Assembly (NCBI RefSeq): GCF_037975245.1
Contig: NC_092577.1
Coordinates: 25,667,398 to 25,731,397 of the forward strand
DNA length: 64,000 bases
Reading direction: 5' to 3'
Source: Apostichopus japonicus
Taxonomy: Eukaryota; Echinodermata; Holothuroidea; Aspidochirotida; Stichopodidae
The position numbers and the translations under genes are program-made. The notes below the pieces were generated by a model, which saw nothing but the letters and a program-made list of their open reading frames with translations, had not been told where the DNA came from and did no database searches. Shown here in pieces: positions 61,283-64,000 of the stretch (positions are counted from its first letter, which is position 1; every line of letters begins with the position of its first letter).

Positions 61283-61321
61283 ATTCGAATTAGACGAACT
61301 TCCTTAATTCAGACATTCATT

Positions 61322-62400
61322 ATGTCTTACGATTTGAACAAGTTTATCGATAAGCCAATTATTGATGAGCTAAATTCCCTTAAGAAATCTGACATTATTC
61401 AGATTGCGAAATTTTATCAACTTGACTTCAAAACGAACATGAGAAAGGATGAAATTAAGAAGTTAGTAGCAGAACATTTGGTTGATGAAAATGAATTAGA
61501 GGAATCGGAACTTGGGGATTTGTCCTATGTGAGCTTCAATGAGGGTGCAAGCACGTTAGAGTTGAGAAAAGTAGAGCTACAAGCCCAAAAAGAGATTAAA
61601 TTGATGGAAATTGAAATGGAGAAAGAAATCAGATTGAAAGAATTAGATTTAAAATCATCGGCTGCAAACCCTGTCTCACCCATTTCCCTGGTTTCTGGTT
61701 TACACATCAGTAAATATTTGTCTCTAATTCCTAAGTTTAAAGAAGTTGATATAGACAATTTCTTCTGTCATTTTGAGAAATTGGCGCATTCGTTGTTATA
61801 GCCAAAAGATAAATGGGTACTGTTGATTCAAAGTTCTTTTGTTGGCAAGGCACAAGAAATTTATTCTGAATTATCTCTGACAGATAGCCTTGATTATGAT
61901 ATTGTAAAAACAGCAGTTCTTAATGCATATGAACTTGTACCTGAAGCGTATTGGCAAAAGTTTCGAAATTTCAAGAAACAACCAAATCAAACTTATGTTG
62001 AATTCGCTCGGGTGAAAGAAACTCATTTCAATCACTGGTGTTCTTCTAAAGAGGTTCAGGAATTTGAGGAACTGAGACAACTTATGCTGGTTTAAGAGTT
62101 CAAAACTAAGTAACGAAATTAGAGTTCACCTTGATGAACGCCAAGTTGATTCTTTATCTAAAGCTGCTGTAATGGCAGACGATTATACCCTCACTCACCA
62201 ATCTTTTAGAAATGTAACTAATAAGTCGCATCTTAATTATGTTAGGGCTAGTAATCCTTCCCAGACGTATGATTCTGTTAACAAACGGCAATCATACCCA
62301 AGTCGCAGTAAAGACGCCTATGTCAGCTCTAACAGGGTTGACCCTGGTGTACCTATTTGTGGTTATTGACGCAGTAAAGGTCACCTAATTCCAAATTGTT
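61322..62400 (+). pseudogene. Gag of the truncated LTR element
   Basis: It begins MSYDLNKFIDKPIIDEL at 61322. A SAP/HeH-like helical region follows (LKKSDIIQIAKFY and RKDEIKKLVAEHL), then a charged coiled-coil stretch (ELQAQKEIKLMEIEMEKEI). It stops at TAG 61799-61801, probably a mutated Trp codon, and continues PKDKWVLLIQSSFVGKAQE, typical of capsid regions in this Gag type. A frameshift near 62090 precedes VHLDERQVDSLSKAA. The zinc knuckle CGY*RSKGHLIPNC has its second Cys changed to TGA. Coding capacity is lost. Confidence 0.85.
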
Positions 62401-62433
62401 TCAAATTGGCTAGAAAGAGAACGGGAGAAGGAA

Positions 62434-62825
62434 ATGTCACCAAATGCATTAGCAATTGTAGATAGATCACCCCATAAGCTTGTAACACCTGCAAGAACTG
62501 ACAAAATTACTAGGCATACTAATGAAATCCAAGACGAGTTTTTACCATTTGTCTCTGAAGGTTTGGTATCTCTTAACGAGGATCTCCCGCCTTTGAAAAT
62601 TAGGGTATTACGGGGCACGGGTGCTTATCAATCTCTGCTATTGGAAGGCATATTGCCACTGTCTGAACAAACATCAGCTGGCGGAGATGTATTGCTTCAG
62701 GGGGTGGGGTGTATTTCTATTCCTGTGCCAGTTCATAACATCCATATTCAATCAAACATTGTATCGTGTATGGTTATGGTTAGTGTTCGACCTTATCTTC
62801 TTTCAAAAGGTGTGCAGTTTCTCGA
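62434..62825 (+). pseudogene. Protease-like region of the truncated LTR element
   Basis: The frame encodes FLPFVSEGLVSL followed by a retropepsin-like segment. At the expected DTGA position the sequence is LRGTGAYQSLL, so the catalytic Asp is Gly. Downstream VGCISIPVPVHNIHIQS fits the family. The element breaks off at about 62822, where 22-bp satellite DNA begins in the same frame. The rest of pol and the 3' LTR are absent. Confidence 0.8.
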
Positions 62826-64000
62826 ATTGGCGACACCGATCAATCGAATGTTTGAATGTGCGATTATTCGAATGTGCGACACCGATCAATCGAATATGCG
62901 ACACACCAATCGAAGGTGCGACACGCATTGATCGAATGTTCGACACCGATCAATCGAATGTTCGACACACCCATCAATCGAATGTTCGACAAAGATCAAT
63001 CGCATTCTCGACACCCATCAACCGAATGTTCGGCAACCATAAATCGAATGTTCGACACCGATCAATCGAATGTGGGACACCGATCAATAGAATATTCGAC
63101 ACACATCAATCGAAAGTTCGATACCGATCAATCGAAAATGCGGCACACATCAATCGAATATGCGACATCTAATAATCGAATGTGCGACACCGATCAATCG
63201 AATATTCGACACCGATCAATAGAATGTTTGAATGTGCGATTAATCGAATGTTCGACACCCATCGATCGAATGTTCAACACCGATCAATCGATTGTGCGAC
63301 ACTCATCAATCGAATGTTCGGCACCTATCGATCGGAACTTCGACACCGATCAATCGAGAGTGCGACACCGATCAATCGAATGTTCGACACCCATCGATCG
63401 AATGTTCAACACCGATCAATCGAATGTGCGACACGCATAAATCGAATGTGCGGAACACATCAGTCGAATTTGCGACATCGATCAATCGAATGTGCGACAC
63501 CAATCAATCGAATATTCGTAACCGATCAATCGAATATTCGACATCGATCATTCGAATGTTCGACACCGATAAATCGAATTTTCGGCAACCATCAATCGAA
63601 TGTACGACACCGATCAATCCAATGTGCGACACCCATCAATCGAATGTTCAACACCGATCAATCGAATGTGCGAAACCCATCAATCGAATGTGCGACACCC
63701 ATCAATCGAATGTTCGGCACCTATCGATCGGCTCTTCGACACCGATCAATCGAGAGTGCGACACCGATCAATCGAATGTTCGACACCCATCGATCGAATG
63801 TTAACCACCGATCAATCGAATATGCGACACGCATAAATCGAATGTTCGACAATGATCAGTCGAAAGTTCCACACTCATCAATCGAAAATTCGACACCGAT
63901 CAATCGAATGTGCGACACCCATCGATCGAATGTGCGACACCAATCAATCGGAAGTTCTACGACGATCAATCAAATGTGCGACACCGATCAATCGAATGTT
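62822..64000 (+). repeat. 22-bp satellite, block 2 (about 53 copies, runs off the window)
   Basis: Same unit and orientation as block 1. A segment near 63090-63245 matches 60085-60245 of block 1 in the order of its unusual units (AAAGTTCGATACC, AAAATGCGGCACAC, ATATGCGACATCTA, GTTTGAATGTGCGATTAATC). Higher-order signs here: GTTTGAATGTGCGATT at 62850 and 63226 (376 bp apart) and GCACCTATCGATCGG at 63321 and 63717 (396 bp, that is 18 units). Confidence 0.95.

Noticed and set aside
58790-63836. Many overlapping plus-strand ORFs of 60-194 codons with RHRSIEC/TPINRM/DTDQSNV repeats
   Set aside because: The 22-bp satellite unit has no stop codon in any forward frame, so ORFs are expected without selection. 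No start context, splice site or other domain supports a protein.
58786-64000. Regular short repeats that might suggest a CRISPR array
   Set aside because: The units are directly adjacent without unique spacers, and the DNA is clearly animal.

Overview
The window is eukaryotic, animal DNA. It has split genes with GT-AG introns, several classes of retrotransposon and DNA transposon, long minisatellites and a microsatellite of about 780 bp. The transposon mix (Penelope-like, L1/Tx1-like, CR1/L2-like, Gypsy, hAT-like) and a V-ATPase subunit H tail close to other animals' suggest a marine invertebrate. An echinoderm is plausible, but I cannot prove it from the sequence.

Host genes. (1) At 4.3-6.8 kb on the plus strand are the last three coding exons of V-type proton ATPase subunit H, ending in a stop codon at 6784. 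(2) At 21.3-33.9 kb on the plus strand is a modular secreted-protein gene. It has a signal-peptide exon, a VWC exon, an exon for an unrecognised domain of about 145 residues, a decayed VWC-like exon and a second copy of the unrecognised domain. The convincing internal exons are all class 1-1, as expected of shuffled extracellular domains. Exon 3 carries a one-base frame problem in a G run, and the gene's 3' end is not in view. This is the most interesting host locus here.

Mobile DNA, left to right: a foldback element with minisatellite arms (2.8-3.8 kb); a Penelope-like element with reverse transcriptase and GIY-YIG endonuclease (12.2-16.4 kb) interrupted by a 2-kb TIR transposon; a 721-bp hAT-type MITE with an 8-bp target duplication (16.7-17.4 kb); a minus-strand L1/Tx1-like LINE (28.4-33.1 kb) interrupted by a second copy of the 2-kb transposon; a CR1/L2-like LINE 3' end (36.5-37.5 kb); a second foldback element (44.4-45.2 kb); a third copy of the 2-kb transposon (45.2-47.2 kb); a decayed Gypsy element (47.3-56.4 kb) split inside RNase H by a 5.46-kb TIR transposon; and a truncated LTR element (60.6-62.8 kb) embedded in satellite DNA. 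Most insertions can be ordered, because removing them together with one target duplication restores the host reading frame.

Tandem repeats: a 42-bp minisatellite (7.7-8.5 kb), a G-rich block (9-10 kb), 400-bp units rich in AGGTCA half-sites (38.7-41.6 kb), a 240-bp tandem array (56.6-58.0 kb) running directly into a CAT/CACCAT microsatellite (58.0-58.8 kb), and then a 22-bp satellite (58.8-60.6 and 62.8-64.0 kb). The satellite is open in all three forward frames and so produces many false ORFs. No rRNA, tRNA or CRISPR feature was seen.
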